A stretch of 64,000 nucleotides of DNA. It comes from Alistipes megaguti. GTDB taxonomy: Bacteria > Bacteroidota > Bacteroidia > Bacteroidales > Rikenellaceae. Of the stretch, positions 61,957-64,000 are shown one piece after another (position 1 is the first letter of the stretch; each line of letters starts with the position of its first letter). The position numbers and the translations under genes are program-made. The notes below the pieces were generated by a model. It ran no database searches. It had not been told where the DNA came from and worked only from the letters and a program-made list of their open reading frames with translations. Where the stretch lies: assembly GCF_900604385.1 (NCBI RefSeq), contig NZ_LR027382.1, positions 310,001 to 374,000 of the forward strand. Direction: 5' to 3'.

Positions 61957-64000
61957 TCACTTGTTTTCAAGAAAGTGCGTCACCCGGCGCAGCAACAATG
62001 CGTAGTGTCCCCGCATCTGCGGCGAGGCGCTCCGATTCCGGGCGGCCGCAATCCGATCCCGGCAGTCGAGCAGCACGCCGTAGAGCAGATGGCCATCCTC
62101 GGGCCGCGTGAGGTAGGAAACCCCGGCAAGCGGAGCGAAGCCTGCGGAATCCTCCGCCGTCACAGCCTCGGCGAAATAGTCCGAACGCAGCTTCGATTTC
62201 CGGCCCGCGGCCTGTTCGGCAAGAGCCAGCAACCGATCCAGGAATCGCAGTTGCAGCGGCTGTTTGACCAGTTCGTCCGCCGGGTCCGCATTGTCCCAAA
62301 GATAGGCCGAGAGGTCGTCCAGCGCCTCCGCGCGCGTGTAAGCCTCCCCGTCGGTCAACGAAGCGCAGAGCGCAATGCGGTCCAGGCTTCCCAGAATCCG
62401 GTCGAAGGTCTCCGTACGGATGAAATCCGCGATCCCGGGATTGAGCCCTTCCCCCACGATCAGCGAACGGCTGTCGAGCCATTCCAGATCGTCGAGCCGC
62501 GACAGCAGCCACCGCATCGCCTCCCGCTGCATCCCGGCGGGGAGCGGCTCAAAACTCCGGCCGGCATCTCCGGCATAGCGTTCGTTGATCCGCACTCCGC
62601 CCAAGCGGGCGATCACGGAGCCGAACAACGCATTGCAATAGAACGAAACCGACTCGGGGAAGGCCGAACGGTAGGCATAATCGACATCCTCGTCGTCGAT
62701 CCACTCCGAGACATGGCGCAGAACAACGGCAAGATTCGCCAGCCCGGCATCGGCCGCCCGCAGCGGATCGTCGCCCAGATCCGAGGCCCGTGCCCGGGGA
62801 TCGAGCGCGAATTTTTCCGGCTGTTCCCGCAGAAAACGGCACGACGGATCGTCGCTCACCGCCCCGTCGCCGTAAAGCCACTCGACGGCGCGGTAATCGT
62901 ACGACCCCAGCGAGGTCTGACAGAGTTTCACGCCGTTCCGGAAATCTTCGGGACGCGCCGCATAGTTCAACGGCAGCTCGTCGAGAATCGAGGCCGAAAG
63001 TCCGTTCGCGGCCGTATAATGCGCGCTGCGCAGCGAATCGAGCGGCACCGTCTGCGAAGCCCCCATGTTGGGCAGCAGCCCCAGGCAAAAACCCGTATAA
63101 CGGGCCACCTTCGCCGACAGGCTCTCGCCGAAAAGCGCCTCGTCGAGTTCCAGCTGCCGCGCCCGGGGATCGGCGGCTCCCGTCTGAAGAAGCCGTTCGG
63201 TTTGAATCTGCGGTCCGATATTGTGGCTGATGTAGATGTTGGCGCTCAGAATCTCTCCCGTCCGCGGATCGGTCCAGGCGTTGAACCGCAGATCGCGGGC
63301 CGGCGAAGGAACGTAGCGTACGGCCGAATAGCGAATGTCGTTCACGTCGGGCAGCCCCTCCGCCGAGACACGCCGCACCTCGATGGCCCGCGGAAGACCG
63401 ATCCGCTCGAAAGCATCGTTCCAGAGCAGTATGCCCCGTTCGATATAGGGTTTCCACGCCGCCGGGAAACGCTCGTCGAGATAGAAGACGATGGGACGCC
63501 CGGCATCCACCCGCCACCGGGAGGCGTAATAACGGACTTCGGCGCCCTGCCGGTCAGCGCTGTATTCGACATAACGCGACGTGGAGGTACCCACGCGCAG
63601 ATCCGCTTCACGGACCGTCGTCATCGGTTCGGGCAGCAGCAGGAACGATGTCCGCACGGCAGCCGTGAAGAGTTCAGGATCGCCCCGCGAAATCACGCCG
63701 AAAGCGTAGGCCGAGACTTCGTAGGAGAGCTCGCTCACCACCGAGACATTGTCGTTAAAAGCCGCTATATCGCGTATCCAGGAGGCTTCGGAACGGTATT
63801 CGTAACTCCGCAGGACGAATCCGTCGCGGCTGCTGTAACTCTCCGGGTCCTTGGGCGAAAGGTAACTCTCGCCGTTCCGGAAGAACGATGTCGCACGCAC
63901 CACGACGCCGCTGCTGTCGGGCGTAACCGCCTCGATGGGAAACGACGCGATCACGGAGGGCTGCCGGCTCGCGGCCAGCGCCCGCCCGATCGCCGGATCG
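61957..64000 (-). CDS. DUF4953-type zinc metalloprotease homologue lacking its zinc motif (partial)
   Basis: At least 680 residues; the frame runs off the window edge, so the N-terminus is missing. It matches the large DUF5117/DUF4953 family of Bacteroidetes metalloproteases: FFRNGESYLSPKDPESYSS, WRVDAGRPIVFYLDERFP, ILSANIYISHNIGP, then MGASQTVPLDSLRSA. Where the family has HExGHxxGLxHN, this protein reads RYTGFCLGLLPN (63102-63067). All three zinc histidines and the catalytic glutamate are replaced (by Arg, Phe, Pro and Tyr). The frame is otherwise intact, so it looks like a pseudoenzyme, perhaps a binding protein of the Sus-like locus. Confidence 0.85.
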   Translation of the reverse strand, partial: DPAIGRALAASRQPSVIASFPIEAVTPDSSGVVVRATSFFRNGESYLSPKDPESYSSRDGFVLRSYEYRSEASWIRDIAAFNDNVSVVSELSYEVSAYAFGVISRGDPELFTAAVRTSFLLLPEPMTTVREADLRVGTSTSRYVEYSADRQGAEVRYYASRWRVDAGRPIVFYLDERFPAAWKPYIERGILLWNDAFERIGLPRAIEVRRVSAEGLPDVNDIRYSAVRYVPSPARDLRFNAWTDPRTGEILSANIYISHNIGPQIQTERLLQTGAADPRARQLELDEALFGESLSAKVARYTGFCLGLLPNMGASQTVPLDSLRSAHYTAANGLSASILDELPLNYAARPEDFRNGVKLCQTSLGSYDYRAVEWLYGDGAVSDDPSCRFLREQPEKFALDPRARASDLGDDPLRAADAGLANLAVVLRHVSEWIDDEDVDYAYRSAFPESVSFYCNALFGSVIARLGGVRINERYAGDAGRSFEPLPAGMQREAMRWLLSRLDDLEWLDSRSLIVGEGLNPGIADFIRTETFDRILGSLDRIALCASLTDGEAYTRAEALDDLSAYLWDNADPADELVKQPLQLRFLDRLLALAEQAAGRKSKLRSDYFAEAVTAEDSAGFAPLAGVSYLTRPEDGHLLYGVLLDCRDRIAAARNRSASPQMRGHYALLLRRVTHFLENK

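Overview
The window looks like a gut Bacteroidales chromosome, most likely a high-GC member such as Alistipes/Rikenellaceae. This is inferred from several signs. Promoters follow the Bacteroidetes pattern (TTTG, 19-20 bases, TAnnTTTG). SusC/SusD outer-membrane proteins, BACON-domain lipoproteins, a BtuG-type B12 lipoprotein and a PF13601-type regulator are all present. Coding sequence is GC-rich. No rRNA, tRNA, CRISPR array or complete insertion sequence was seen.

Layout. 1-5.7 kb (+): the end of a TonB-dependent receptor with its lipoprotein partner, nadC, an LTA-synthase-like membrane sulfatase, and a DUF2156-GNAT fusion. 5.85-29.25 kb (-): a 23-kb nucleotide-biosynthesis island. Its upstream operon is pyrC-carA-carB-pyrK-pyrD-pyrF-thioredoxin-pyrE-pyrB, the complete UMP pathway. 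Its downstream operon is purE-purK-purL-purC-purF-purM-purN-purH-purD-folD, the IMP pathway without purB. Each operon has a recognisable promoter followed by a leader with a terminator-like hairpin just before the first gene. 29.8-37.9 kb: zinc and calcium transporters, mutY, small acetyltransferases, a three-gene membrane/regulator cassette and a large AsmA-like protein. 38.0-43.0 kb (+): a cobalamin riboswitch ahead of a btuG-type lipoprotein, a second surface lipoprotein, btuB, and an overlapping DNA-alkylation-repair gene. 43.1-47.3 kb: two convergent glycosyltransferase pairs (DPM1-like GT plus GT87-like; GtrA plus GT39-like). 47.4-50.3 kb (+): a second cobalamin riboswitch ahead of nrdD-nrdG. 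50.5-52.7 kb (+): a split ThrE-type exporter and a membrane protein. 52.85-53.88 kb: an AT-richer relic holding the 3' ends of a susD and a thioredoxin-like gene. 53.9-64 kb (-): a Sus-like locus with an M64 peptidase, lipoproteins, SusD, SusC and a large DUF4953-type metalloprotease whose zinc motif is destroyed.

How the parts connect. FolD makes the 10-formyl-THF used by PurN and PurH. NadC, PurF and PyrE all draw on PRPP. B12 acts through two riboswitches, one on its own uptake system and one on the B12-independent ribonucleotide reductase. The strongest leads for new biology are the two leader attenuators, an aspartate carbamoyltransferase carrying only the zinc domain of PyrI, the dead metalloprotease in a peptide-type Sus locus, and a recurring G-run/A-run element just after stop codons.
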